A stretch of 64,000 nucleotides of DNA from Azolla caroliniana (Eukaryota; Polypodiophyta), in contig JBHGNT010000015.1 in assembly GCA_043228905.1 (NCBI GenBank), positions 7,874,001-7,938,000 on the forward strand, read 5' to 3'. Each line of letters opens with the position of its first letter. Positions within the stretch are counted from its first letter, which is position 1. A program made the position numbers and the translations under genes. The notes under the pieces were generated by a model that was given only the letters and a program-made list of their open reading frames with translations, was not told the DNA's origin and did no database searches. Below, one piece after another: positions 19,431-29,978 of the stretch.

Positions 19431-22100
19431 TCATTGTTCACCCAAATTGTCCAAAATACTTTGTTCCAGAGTTTCCAATTGTTCTTCCGGTTGTGGTTGT
19501 TGCGGCTGTGCTTGCTGCTGCTGCTGTGGTTGCGGTTGGGACTGAGACTGCTCCGGCTGCTCTATAGGCGGCTGCTCCGTTTGTTTCTCTGACTCCGGCA
19601 TCTCCGTTTGACTGCTTCCGGTCCGGTCTTCTTCCAATAACGGTTCCTCATCACTGAGGTTGACCGTAACCGGTTCTCGTGCTTTCTCTTCCCGGATCCG
19701 GGACCTCTCGTAGCTTTCAAACTGGATCTGCGCCTCCAGCCTGTCGTCGTCCAGCTGAGCTACAAGTTGCCGGACTTGCCCTAGTTGGTCCTCTGCCAAG
19801 GCTTGAAAGTCTTCGGCCAGCTCATCTCTTATGCCGGTGAAGTCTTCGGAAGTCAGCATATAGCAATCATCTCCCTCCTTCCGCCGGTTCTCTACGTCGG
19901 CCCGGAGCAATTGGAGTTCCGCCGCGTTCGGGGCCCACTTGGTCCACCATTTGACGGAACCGTTGTCGATCAAGCTCTTGGTCTGGTTCAACCAGGCCCG
20001 CATGATATCCTGGATGCGACTTGCTCCCATTTGCGCTCTACTTTCCACAACTTGTCGCTCCTCCTTCAACTGCTTGATGAGATTAGCCGTATCCTCCGCC
20101 TGCTCTCTGTAGCGCGTCAGCTGCCCTTGATATGTTGTCTGCAGCCTCTGCAGTACCTCCGCCGCTCTTTCTCTTTCCGCCTGCTGTTGCCTGAGGAGCT
20201 CTGTCCGAACCTTCTCCGCCTCTTCCAACCGTCTTCTGGTTTCCGCTTGTTCATTAGCGTATGCCGTTGCGGTCCGATCAACTGCTTGCCGGAGCTCATC
20301 CGTCCGTTCCTTGTGCTCCGTTTGCAACCGTTTATACTCCCGGTGCAAGTGCTCAAATTCCTCCGTTTTTTGTTTGAGCTTGCCGTTGATCTGGCGATGG
20401 TTCCGGTCCTCCCGGTCCTTTAGCTGCCGGAGTTCCTCTTTCAGGCGCCCTACTTCTGTTTCGGCATTTCTCCGGAGCCTGTCTTTCTCTTGCAGCATTT
20501 TCTCCTTTTCCTCCTTGAGCCGGTCGTACGCTTGGTGGCCTTTTCATAAGCTCTCCTCGGCCCGGCGTAGATTCTCAGCAGTCTTTTTGAGTTCTGCCTC
20601 CGCTGCCGTCTTCAACTCTCTTTCGCGGCTCCTCAGCGCTTCTTGGGCAGCTAGCTCATCCTTTAAGTCCGCAAGCTCTTGGGCTTGTGCCGCATCTCTC
20701 TCCGGAACGGTTTCCGTTGCCGGGGTCTGATTGCTATGTACAGGTTGATCTGACGCTTTATTCTGTACATTGCCCGGAGTCACCGGTGCTTGGACTTGTG
20801 TTGTCAAAGCCAATTGAGCCATTTCCCTTGTGACCCTGTCCAAGTCTTGTTCAAGGCTCCGGATTCTGGACCGGGCCGTCTCTAGATCTACGGTTGTGAC
20901 AAGCAACCGTTCGTGGTGCGCTCTCTCCTCCGCCTCTATGTACTCGACCGCTCCGGCGATCTGCTCGCCTACCCACCGTAGCCACATGCTACTGGTGCCT
21001 TGCTGCTGTACTGGTCGGGTCGGCTCGTTCACTGTGGAATTGTCTGGCCTAAGTGCCTGTATCTGCCGTTCTGGTTCTACTCCTTGGCCGCTGTGTGTGC
21101 TGGCTGGGCTCGCCGGCTGTTGAGTTCCGGTTCTCGCCGTCTCCGGAGCTGTTGGAATGACTTCTTGTATAGAAGTCGACAAGGCCGGTTCTATACGCAC
21201 CGGTTCCGGTTCCTCCCTTGCGGTTTGCTCAGGTTGAGTTGGGGGCGTTTCTTCCTTTTGTGGGTCCGAACGCTCCCCCGCTGTCCCGGCGGTCCTACTT
21301 CTTGACCGTCGTTGGAGGTGCTCTACTGGCTCCTCCGTTTCCTCTTCCTGGGTATCGGCATGTATCTGTGCCGTCAAGGGTTCCGGTTCCTTCTGTCCCG
21401 GTCGCCGTATGGTTATCTTAACGGGTCGGACCGGTGACACCTCCTCCGGTTCTGGGAGCCGTTTCTTCCCTTTCGTCGCCTTCGACGCCAGTAGCTGCTG
21501 TCGTTTGGACGCGGGCTTCGAGGTGCTTCCTTCCGATAATCTTGGCCGCTTCTTTGGCTGAACGGTCTCGACCGGCGGCGCGAGCAATGTTATCCACTGA
21601 GCTACGGCATGCCACAGCTTCCGGCCCTCCTTGCCGTCCTTTCCTCGTACCGTGTCGATTGCCGCGCACAAACCGTCTGCAATCAACACCGGCCAATCCA
21701 CCTTGATCCCTTCATAGGTGGCTATGATCATCCCTGCCCGATTTTTTGGCATGACAGGGGGTCGGGGGTACACGTGGCCGTACTCATGGAGCACTCGAGC
21801 TATCTCCCTGAATAGCGGATCTTCGCCGCCCTGCGTTCGATAGCCTTTGCCGGCTAGAGAGTACTCACCGAAATATCGGATGAGTTGCTCCGAGGTTGGG
21901 TTATCGATCTGAAAAATACCTCCCTCCGGAAGGCTTGTTAGCGCACGGATCGCTTCCTCGGTGATGACTTCTGTGTCGAGCTCCTTGATGACCCGATCGG
22001 CTTCTTTGTGCGGTGGTGCCTCCATGATGGTCAAGAACCCATCCAGTCCGTGTTGCCTGAGGCATTTCCTGGCCGCTTCCGACAGCGTTTGTGGTTCCAT
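19431..22100 (-). pseudogene. Extra coiled-coil ORF of gypsy E (one in-frame stop)
   Basis: A single frame of 889 codons between integrase and the 3' LTR, in the sense direction, interrupted once by TGA at 20544-20546. The start at 22100 gives MEPQTLSEAARKCLRQHGLD. Residues about 1-180 look like a folded domain (FREIARVLHEYGHVYPRPPV, NRAGMIIATYEGIKVDWPVL, RKLWHAVAQWITLL). Next come a basic segment (KKRPRLSEGSTSKPASKRQQ), a Pro/Glu/Thr-rich disordered region, and long Glu/Arg/Lys/Gln heptad-rich coiled coils either side of the stop. The end is Gln/Pro-rich. No signal peptide or membrane segment is visible, so it is not env-like. Extra ORFs are known in plant Tat and Athila elements. The function is unknown. 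A relation of the N-terminal domain to the putative plant transposon domain of those ORFs is only inference. Confidence 0.8.
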
Positions 22101-22429
22101 GTCTGCTTCGAGGTCGAGGAAAGATGGCGAGGTAGAGTGGTGATGAGAGTGAGAGCGAGAGAGAGAGAGTTCCGAACGTGGGGGTTCTCTGAGTGCAGGT
22201 TCGCGTTTGCTAAGCTTCCACCGCCTTGGTGCTTCTGTGCTTCTTGGCTCGCGAAAAAAAAAAGGTCTCCATGCGTTCTGCTTTTTCTCTGTGCGTCTTG
22301 GCGCCTTTTTCGAGCATGCGCACGTCGTGTACCAATTTAGTATTAAGTAATGTGGCGGCTCTTAAATGCCCACTACGTACCTTTTCGCTCCTTGCTTTCA
22401 CGTCCGTTCATACCTTGATTTTTAATGAT

Positions 22430-22468
22430 TTCTCTTTTTCTTTTTTTTTTTCTTTTTTTTTTATATAA
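22430..22468 (-). promoter_or_regulatory. Internal polypurine-rich tract of gypsy E
   Basis: On the minus strand this is an almost pure A/G run between integrase and the extra ORF, followed by TATA-like ATATAAA sequence. It could be a central polypurine tract or simple low complexity. Confidence 0.35.
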
Positions 22469-22484
22469 ATGACGGTATGTGATC

Positions 22485-24741
22485 TTACACATCCGTAGGT
22501 CCCTTCGGACCCTTACCGTTTTCCTTACGGGTTGCCGTGTCTTCCTTCGCCTCTGCTACGGGTTCCCCGTCGTCTTTTTCTTCCATCCGTACCGTTCCCG
22601 GTATAGTGCCGGTGGGCTGCATAAACGGGTTATTTGGCATCGGTCCTTTATAGGGCTTTAGTCTAAATCCGTTGACCCACTTGCCTAGCACTTCACCGGC
22701 AAGTGTCCCTAACTGATAGGACCCGTTGTATTCCCGTGTCAGCCAATACGGGCCTATCCATCTAAACCGGAGTTTACCCGGCATCTTGCCCATCCTCGTT
22801 TGGAATACTAGCACCGGCTTTCCAATTTCGAACATCTTTTCATTACCTTTCCGGTGACGGTCAACGAACGCTTTCCGTCGTCGTTGCTCCAGTTCCATGT
22901 GTAGGATGCTGGCCAGCCGTTGCTCCTCCAGTTCGCATAGTGCTGCTAGCCGCATTTCCTCCGACTCCTTTTCATTCAGCCGTTCCCGTAGTTGGATCCG
23001 TAAGCTTGGTACCTGAAATTCCACCGGCATGACCGCCTCTAAGCCGAACGCTAACCGGAACGACGTTGTCCGGATACTTGTTTTGTATGCCGTTCGGTAC
23101 GCCCATAGCGCGCTATGGAGCTTTGTATCCCAGTCCGTGCGGTTTTCATTGACAATTTTGCGGAGAATGTTCTGGAGCGTTTTGTTGGTTGACTCTGCTA
23201 ACCCGTTTGCTTGTGGGTAGTACGGTGTGCTCCGTTTATGGACCACGGCATAGAACGTTGTTAAGCTTTCAACTACCTGGCCGAGGAAGTGCCCTCCTTG
23301 GTCGCTGATTAATTCAATCGGACATCCATATCGGCACCAAATGTTTTCGTACAGGAATTTTGCTGTGGATGACGCGGTGTTGTCTCTCAAGGCCTTAGCC
23401 TCCACCCATTTAGTGCAATAATCTGTTGCCACGATGACATAACGATTACCCGTTCTCATTGCCGGTGGCTTGAACGGTCCGACAAAATCCAACCCCCACT
23501 TCTGGAATGGCTCTAGTGGAAGTACCGGTTGGTGTGGCATCCGTGCTTGCTCCGTAGGCTGGCCCATTCGTTGGCATAGGTCACATTCCTTAGCATACTT
23601 GACGGCGTCTTTTAACGTCGTGGGCCACCATAAGCCGCTCTGCCATACTTTCCTTGCCGTCGCTTCCCCGGCATAGTGTCCTCCGGCAACCCCACAGTGT
23701 GCTTCCCGTAAGATTACTTGTTTCTCGTCACTACGGACTGCCCGTCTCCATATTCCATCTGCTCCCTCGTGGTAGAGAGTGTCCCGTAACAGACAGAAAT
23801 TGCGGCTCTGCACCGCCAGTCGTTTCCTCTCATCCCGGTTCATTTCCTCCGGTGGCAGGCCCGTGCTTAGGAACTGGTGCATGTTTGTCAGCCACCTATC
23901 TTCTGATGCCACCGTGTCGTCCGCTGCCGTTTCCGGGGTGATACGGAATAACTCTGCGTCCGGGAATTCATCCGATACTCCGTCGCCTGATTCTCCGAAC
24001 TCTAACCGGCTCAGGTAGTCTGCTACGGCATGTTGGATTCCGGGCCGGTGGAAGATCTCGAATTCGAACTCCTGCAACAGCAAGGTCCAACGGGCCAACT
24101 TACCGGTCAGGGACGCCTTGGACACTAAGTACAGGAGCGCCGAGTGATCCACATGAAAGGAGAACTTCCTTCCCAATAGGTAATGACGAAACTTTGTGAC
24201 ACTGTAGATCATGCCCAGGGCCTCCCGTTCCGTAGTCGAATAGTTCTTCTCCGCTTGGGACAGCTTCCGGCTGGCGTAATATACCCGCCGGTACCATTTG
24301 GGCTCCGTAAGTTGCATTAAGGCGCTGCCGATAGCGATGTCGGAAGCGTCAACGAACACATGAAATTCCTTGCTCCAATCCGGAGGCTGCACGACGGGTG
24401 CTTGCGACAAAAGTACCTTCAGGGCATTGTATGCCTTATCCTCCGTATCCGTCCATTGGAACGGTGTCCGATGTACCGCGGTGTGTAATGGTGTAGCCAA
24501 GTCAGCCAAGTGACGGAGCATCCGGCTGTGCCACCGGATCTGTCCTAAGAATCGGCTTAGTGCTTTGGCCGTTTTCGGCGCCGGTGCCCCTAGTATCGCG
24601 TTTACTTTGTCCGGGTCGACCGCAATGCCCTCCTTACTTACAATGTGTCCCAGTAAGATTCCACTTGAAACCCCAAAGATGCATTTTGCTGGGTTTAAGC
24701 TTAGCCGGTATAACCTACACTTTTCAAGGCATAACCGTAGG
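22485..24741 (-). pseudogene. Gypsy E pol, second part: RT end, RNase H, integrase
   Basis: It continues pol from beyond element F. RT thumb sequence (NPAKCIFGVSSGILLGHIVS, PKTAKALSRFLGQIRWH) leads to RNase H (FHVFVDASDIAIGSALMQ, STTEREALGMIYS, FHVDHSALLYL). The integrase has zinc site H...H...CDLCQRM (about 23660-23560), catalytic motifs KWGLDFVGPF, ISDQGGHFLGQ and YYPQANGLAESTNK, and a C-terminal barrel (RFRWIGPYWLTREYNGSYQL). It ends with a charged tail at 22485. The 678 codons from 24521 are open, so this half is intact. Frame arithmetic (F plus one 5-bp target copy is 5,678 bp) puts it in frame with the part at 30415-32083. Confidence 0.92.
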
Positions 24742-25177
24742 TGTCATGAACAGTACTGAGACAGAGAAGGAATTAGTACTAAACGAAGGATTAGTACTAT
24801 GAGAGGTGTGGAACTTCTTCGAGAGAAGGAAGAAGTGAGCGAGACAGAGAGAAAGAGAGAGAGAGAGAGTGAGTGAGAGTGATGATAAGAAAGATATTTA
24901 TTATATGAAGAGAATATACAACGGTGGCTGAAAGGCTTAAGACTGGCGTTGAACCAATTTGGTTCAACATAATGCCTAGTGCCCTCTTTTATAGTGTTTT
25001 CAGGAGTAATCCTGAAGCTTCTAGAATGTTCCAGAGAAATCTGGAAAATACACTAATTTCCTATAATAAAATGTAAATGAAAATAATATCCTACGTATTA
25101 CAATAGATGGTCTAATGGTCAAGAGCTCGACCCATATAACCTAAGGTCATGGGTTCGAGTCTTGCCATATCATGACA
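24742..25177 (-). repeat. 3' LTR of chromovirus F
   Basis: 436 bp with 8-bp inverted ends TGTCATGA...TCATGACA. It contains a GA microsatellite (about 24848-24870). The pol stop codon lies inside its first bases. Confidence 0.96.
25106..25167 (+). promoter_or_regulatory. tRNA-like A box/B box segment in the F 3' LTR
   Basis: TGGTCTAATGGTCAAG resembles a tRNA A box. GGTTCGAGTC at about 25152 matches the B box, about 43 nt downstream, the spacing of a real tRNA. The acceptor and T stems do not pair well, so it is not a functional tRNA. It could be a pol III promoter-like relic or captured tRNA/SINE sequence, antisense to F. The same segment lies at 30343-30404. Confidence 0.5.
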
Positions 25178-28100
25178 CTATCCCCCCTTTAAAACGACGA
25201 GTGTCACGAGTCGTCTTGGATTGAGGGCCCGGTTTGTGTGGATATTGACGATGGAAGTCTTCAAGAAGAGCACGAGCATTGGTTACATTCTCGATCGGTT
25301 CCCAAGTACGTTCGCTGGGACTATACCCTAGCCAATCGACTAGATAGTAGAGCTTGTTGCGAACAATCTTGGAATCAAGAATGGCGGCAACCTCGTACTC
25401 CGGCCCATCTTCAAGCTCGATCGGGGGTGGAGGTTGGATAAGACGTTCTGGGATGGTGCTCTCGTGGTAGGGTTCGAAGAGAGAACTATGAAACACCGGA
25501 TGTATCCGGAGTTGAGGAGGTAGATCGAGACGAAAAGCAACGTCATTAATCTTTCCAATAATACGGAAAGGACCTAATCGCCGATAATCCAACTTCTCAC
25601 ATGGGCGAGTAGTCTTGATGTGTCGTCGTAGCAACCACACCCGATCTCCAATATTAAAACTAGATGGAAGTCGATGACGATCCGCGTAGACCTTGTGTGT
25701 TTGTTGAGCTTGCTGGAGATGAGTAGATAAATCCGCTTGTATCTTGCGTAACCGCTCCAAACGATCCTCCGCGCACGGATTTGTGGACACCTCTGGGGTT
25801 TCAAGTACACTCCACCGGGGGTGACATCCCGTATAAGCATAAAATGGCGTAACTTTAGTGGATGCGTGGATAGAGTTGTTATAGGCAAATTCGGCGAAGT
25901 GGAGAATATCTGCCCAGTCGTCCTGATGATAGCTGAGAAAGCACCGCAGATACTGCTCCAACGTTTGATTTGTTCGTTCAGCTTGGCCGTCAGTTTGTGG
26001 GTGGTAGCCGGAAGAGAGGTTACAAGTGACCTTGAGCATGTTAAAAAGGTGCTTCCAGAATTTTGACACGAACTGGGGTCCACGGTCGCTGATGATACTA
26101 TCGGGGAGTCCATGATGCCGACATACTTCACGCATGACAATTTCGGCAGTGTCTTCACTGGAGATCTCCTTAGTACATGGCAAGAAATGAGCCATCTTCG
26201 TATATCGATCGACCACTGTTAGAATCGCATTGAACCCTTTAGAGACTGGAAGATCTGTGATGAAGTCTAGAGCAATGGATTGCCACGGCTTGCTTGGAAT
26301 TGATAATGGTTCTAATAAACCATATGGATGATGCCTTGGCATTTTCGCTCTGCAACATGTATCACAAGTCCGAACAAAATCCTCGACAAATTGTCGCATA
26401 CAGGGCCACCAGAATGATCGTTGTACTAAATGTAATGTTTTAGTACTACCAAAATGCCCAGCTGTATATGTGTCATGACAGTTTTGTACTACTCGAAGGC
26501 GGCAAGAACCATTAGGAACATACAAAAGTTCTTTAAAGAAGAGTAATCCATCATGGTATTTGAATTGCCGATAGTCCGTACCTGGTGGTTGCGACTGTGA
26601 ACACGACGCTCGAGAGGGATCAATTTGTGCTAGTATAGCTTGGGCGAACGCATCTGTCTTCAAGTCTTCACGTATGGTATCGATAACGCGGGAATCCATA
26701 GGCATGTCAAAGATTTGTGTTGCTTGTAATCGTGCCGGTCCCAAGATGACTTGTTTTTGGTTATCGAAAGCTGGCTCGCCGGGACGGGGTGCTAGATACG
26801 AACGCCGTGATAATGCATCTGCCTTCCCTTGGTGCCTCCCCGGACGATATGTAATTTTGAAGTCGAAACGCGTGAGGAAGTGGGCCCACCGAGCTTGACG
26901 TCGATTCAACACACGAGCATCCTGAAAGTAGGCAAGATTCTTGTGGTCACTAAATACGGTGACTGGATGAGAGGATCCCTCCAGAAAATGCCTCCATTGC
27001 ATAAAAGAATCCACTATTGCCAATAGCTCCTTATCATGGATTTCGTAGTTGATTTCGGCAGCATCAAACTTGCGTGAGTGAAAAGCCACAGGATGTAGCT
27101 TTTCATCATTCCCCTGTTGTGACAGAATGCTCCCCAATGCAAAATCCGATGCGTCAGCTTCGATGATGAATGGTTTCTCCGGATCGACATGAGCTAGAAT
27201 TGGAGCCGATGTAAATGCTTTTTTAAGACTCTCGAAAGCCATGTCCGTTTCTTCAGACCAGATGAACGGTTGTCCCTTCCTGGTAAGTTGTGTGAGAGGT
27301 AGAACGATCTTTGAGTAATCCTGTATGAACTTCCGATAAAAATTGGCAAAGCCTAAGAAGCATTGCACATCCCGTACCGAACGCGGAGTCTGCCATTCTA
27401 CCACCGTTCTGACCTTAGCTGGGTCCATGGAGATGCCTTCTGACGAAATGATGTAGCCGAGAAATTCCACTTGGTTGCACCCGAAACTACATTTTTCTAG
27501 CTTTGCATACAGACCATGTTCTCGAAGTCGTTTTAGTACTAATAGTACATGAGAATCATGTTCTTCTTGGGTCTTTGAATAAACCAGTAGATCATCCAAA
27601 TAGATGATCAAACAATCATCCAATAGATCTCGGAATATATCATTAGCCATGTGCTGGAAGACTGTCGGCGCATTAGTGAGGCCGAACGGCATGACAGTAT
27701 ACTCGAAGTGCCCATATCTGGTGCGAAATGCGGTCTTCCATTCGTCTCCTGGTCGGATCCGTACGAGGTTATATGCTCCCCGTAAGTCGATCTTCGTGAA
27801 GAACCTGGCACCATTGATCCGTTCTAAAAGACTTGAGATAAGGGGAAGAGCATACCTATTCCTGATTGTAACCTTATTCAAGCCACGGTAATCTACAACG
27901 AGACGAAGCGATCCATCTTTTTTCTTGACGAAGAAAATGGGCGCACCGGCTGGAGATTTCGAATGCCGAATGAAACCATTTTCCAAATTCTCCTCTATAT
28001 AGGCCCGAAGGACTTCCAGCTCGGTTGGTGACAAATTGTAGATCGGTCCCCATGGCGGCTCTTTTCCCGGTTGTAAATCGATGGGGCAATCGTACGGTCG

Positions 28101-28757
28101 ATGATGAGGAAGTGTGTTGGCTTGTACTTTATCGAACACATCGGTGTAATGGCGATACTTCTCGGGAAGTTGAACGGTGGATTCTTCTTTAGTGGTGTTG
28201 GAGGGGTTTACTGATATTGCAAAGAGGAACATTTCCTCCTTGTGCCCTTCTTTACGCAACTGACGTAGCGAAATGGTTGCCATCTTCTGAGTTGACCCTT
28301 GGGTTTGTCGACACCGGATTTCTCTTGTTCTCCAATCTATGTCAGGGTTATGTAACTCGAACCACGGTAGTCCTAAAACTATAGGATGTTCTGGGATACT
28401 AATAATATTAAATGATACTACACATACTAAGTTATCTAGAACAATATTAATGGGCTCTGACTCTTCTAGGATATTTCCGGAAGCAATGGGACGTCCATCA
28501 ATGACTACTACAGAGGCTGGACACTGGAGTTTTCTTAGAGATATCTTATGAGCTTGAGCAAATTTCTTATCCATAAAGCAAGAGTTAGCTCCGGAATCTA
28601 GGAGTGCTAGGACATGTACTGGAGGGGTACTTTTAGTACTAACTATTACTTGGGCTACGAACACATCACTAACTTGCTTAGAGGGAATGGAACCACTAAT
28701 GGGCTGCACAGATCTAGGGCTGTCCAACCAAACGGCTCCTATTTTGGCTGGACTTAG
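25170..28757 (-). CDS. Chromovirus F Pol polyprotein (PR-RT-RH-IN-chromodomain)
   Basis: About 1,195 codons open from just after the gag stop, with no ATG before the protease. Domains in order: aspartic protease (ALLDSGANSCFMD, about 28610-28570); RT with LVVDYRGLNKVTIRN, IDLRGAYNLVRI and active site IIYLDDLLVYS (about 27600-27570); RNase H (FIIEADASDFALGSILSQ, EIHDKELLAIVDS); integrase with H...H...CDTCCRA zinc site, ALDFITDLPVSKGF, ISDRGPQFVSKFW and YHPQTDGQAERTNQTLEQYL; C-terminal chromodomain (EYEVAAILDSKIVRNKLYYL, VDWLGYSPSERTWEP). Size and layout are those of complete chromovirus Pol. The chromodomain would tether integrase to marked chromatin. The pol frame is -1 relative to gag with only about four bases of overlap, so how it is translated is unclear. 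The stop lies within the LTR. Confidence 0.95.
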   Translation of the reverse strand, partial: LSPAKIGAVWLDSPRSVQPISGSIPSKQVSDVFVAQVIVSTKSTPPVHVLALLDSGANSCFMDKKFAQAHKISLRKLQCPASVVVIDGRPIASGNILEESEPINIVLDNLVCVVSFNIISIPEHPIVLGLPWFELHNPDIDWRTREIRCRQTQGSTQKMATISLRQLRKEGHKEEMFLFAISVNPSNTTKEESTVQLPEKYRHYTDVFDKVQANTLPHHRPYDCPIDLQPGKEPPWGPIYNLSPTELEVLRAYIEENLENGFIRHSKSPAGAPIFFVKKKDGSLRLVVDYRGLNKVTIRNRYALPLISSLLERINGARFFTKIDLRGAYNLVRIRPGDEWKTAFRTRYGHFEYTVMPFGLTNAPTVFQHMANDIFRDLLDDCLIIYLDDLLVYSKTQEEHDSHVLLVLKRLREHGLYAKLEKCSFGCNQVEFLGYIISSEGISMDPAKVRTVVEWQTPRSVRDVQCFLGFANFYRKFIQDYSKIVLPLTQLTRKGQPFIWSEETDMAFESLKKAFTSAPILAHVDPEKPFIIEADASDFALGSILSQQGNDEKLHPVAFHSRKFDAAEINYEIHDKELLAIVDSFMQWRHFLEGSSHPVTVFSDHKNLAYFQDARVLNRRQARWAHFLTRFDFKITYRPGRHQGKADALSRRSYLAPRPGEPAFDNQKQVILGPARLQATQIFDMPMDSRVIDTIREDLKTDAFAQAILAQIDPSRASCSQSQPPGTDYRQFKYHDGLLFFKELLYVPNGSCRLRVVQNCHDTYTAGHFGSTKTLHLVQRSFWWPCMRQFVEDFVRTCDTCCRAKMPRHHPYGLLEPLSIPSKPWQSIALDFITDLPVSKGFNAILTVVDRYTKMAHFLPCTKEISSEDTAEIVMREVCRHHGLPDSIISDRGPQFVSKFWKHLFNMLKVTCNLSSGYHPQTDGQAERTNQTLEQYLRCFLSYHQDDWADILHFAEFAYNNSIHASTKVTPFYAYTGCHPRWSVLETPEVSTNPCAEDRLERLRKIQADLSTHLQQAQQTHKVYADRHRLPSSFNIGDRVWLLRRHIKTTRPCEKLDYRRLGPFRIIGKINDVAFRLDLPPQLRIHPVFHSSLFEPYHESTIPERLIQPPPPIELEDGPEYEVAAILDSKIVRNKLYYLVDWLGYSPSERTWEPIENVTNARALLEDFHRQYPHKPGPQSKTTRDTRRFKGGIVS
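25178..25190 (-). promoter_or_regulatory. Polypurine tract of chromovirus F
   Basis: The minus strand reads AAAGGGGGGATAG directly before the 3' LTR. It also encodes the last Pol residues. Confidence 0.92.
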
Positions 28758-29905
28758 TCATTTAACTCTTCTTCTAACTGACTAAGGACATCAAATTTGT
28801 TTGCTAGATCTGGGATATTAGTACTATTAGGACTATCAGATATCCCTACTGAAATAGGCTCGGATTTAGTATAATTAGAACTAGCGACTATTTGGTTTAC
28901 CTGTCTTCTTGGCCTATGGGGGCAATTTATTGCGATATGTCCTGGTCCACCGCAGTAAAGACATAGTCGATTTGTACGGCGTCGCTGCTTTTCTTCTTCG
29001 GATAATGGCCCTCGACGACGTGTAGTGTCAATCTCCATCGGAGTCGGAGTATTCGCTGGAGACGCATTATATGACTCCCTCGGAAAAGGTCTTGCTACCA
29101 CTGAGGCGTAGGTGGGCTCTGATCTTGCCCTCGGCATTTGTAGTTGTCGTTCCGAACGTCGCTCAAAGAGGCGGTTGTCACATCTCACCGCGCGACTGAT
29201 TGCTTCTGTTAAGGACTTTGGCTCTTCGGGGAAGGTCAAGAGTAAATCCTTGACGTCGTTGCGTAAACCATAACGGAATTGCTCCATCAACGCTTGATCA
29301 TCCCAAGGGATATCGGCGGCGAGTAGGCGAAAATCTGCAGCGTATGCGGAGGCTGGACGGTCACCTTGGCGTAATCGCCGGATTTTGTTGATTGCGGTCC
29401 TGATGCTGTCAGTATCTCCGAAACATGCTTTAAAGTCACCTAGAAACTCTTCAAAATTGTTGAGTAACGGAGATTCCTTTTCTAATAGTGGAGCGAACCA
29501 TGACAAGGCTGAGCCACTTAACAAAGTGCCTACTAAACCCACTCGTGATGCATCGGTGGGATATCGGGAAGGATGCATTTGAATAACTAATCGTACCTGG
29601 TTAAGGAACCCTCTAAACTGCGATCGCGTTCCATCGAACTTCGTGGGAAGGCCAATCTTAGGTTCTTTATGAATCCCTTGTGTTCCGGGCCCATGTTGTT
29701 GCATCGCTACGATGGTGGCTTCGAGTTGTTGCACGCGTAACGCAAGTTCCCCATGTTGTTGTTGCGTTTGCTGCTTTTCTAAGGAGATTTGCTGAAGATC
29801 CCCCAGCAACCGTTGGTTTTCTTGTTCCAAAGCATGGAACTTCTCCTTCAAACATTGGAATTCCGAGAAAACAGATTGATATTCTTCAGCGCTAACAGTG
29901 GCCAT
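28754..29905 (-). CDS. Chromovirus F Gag
   Basis: 383 codons from the ATG at 29905, 73 bp inside the 5' LTR. Residues about 1-75 form a glutamine-rich coiled coil (ALEQENQRLLGDLQQISLEK). A capsid-like domain follows (IGLPTKFDGTRSQFRGFLNQ, YPTDASRVGLVGTLLSGSAL, FRYGLRNDVKDLLLTFPEEP) of the Sushi/PEG10/RTL type, found in vertebrate and fungal chromoviruses and in some non-seed plants. A single CCHC zinc knuckle CLYCGGPGHIAINC (about 28962-28921) would bind RNA. The ORF is intact and ends at 28754, next to pol. It shares little with the Gag of gypsy B, D or E. Confidence 0.94.
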   Translation of the reverse strand: MATVSAEEYQSVFSEFQCLKEKFHALEQENQRLLGDLQQISLEKQQTQQQHGELALRVQQLEATIVAMQQHGPGTQGIHKEPKIGLPTKFDGTRSQFRGFLNQVRLVIQMHPSRYPTDASRVGLVGTLLSGSALSWFAPLLEKESPLLNNFEEFLGDFKACFGDTDSIRTAINKIRRLRQGDRPASAYAADFRLLAADIPWDDQALMEQFRYGLRNDVKDLLLTFPEEPKSLTEAISRAVRCDNRLFERRSERQLQMPRARSEPTYASVVARPFPRESYNASPANTPTPMEIDTTRRRGPLSEEEKQRRRTNRLCLYCGGPGHIAINCPHRPRRQVNQIVASSNYTKSEPISVGISDSPNSTNIPDLANKFDVLSQLEEELND

Positions 29906-29978
29906 GGGATGAAAGAAAAGAGGAATAAAAGATTAGTAGGAAATGAGAGAGACAGAAGGTAGGAAAATTGGTTCAAAC

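Noticed and set aside
19785-20423. 212-codon plus-strand frame
   Set aside because: It is the antisense of the coiled-coil extra ORF of gypsy E and reflects its codon use.
19431-22100. Envelope gene of gypsy E
   Set aside because: No signal peptide, no transmembrane helix and no Cys-rich ectodomain. It is mostly coiled coil and disordered.
25106-25167. A true tRNA gene in the F LTR
   Set aside because: The A and B boxes fit, but the acceptor and T stems do not pair. It is kept only as tRNA-like.
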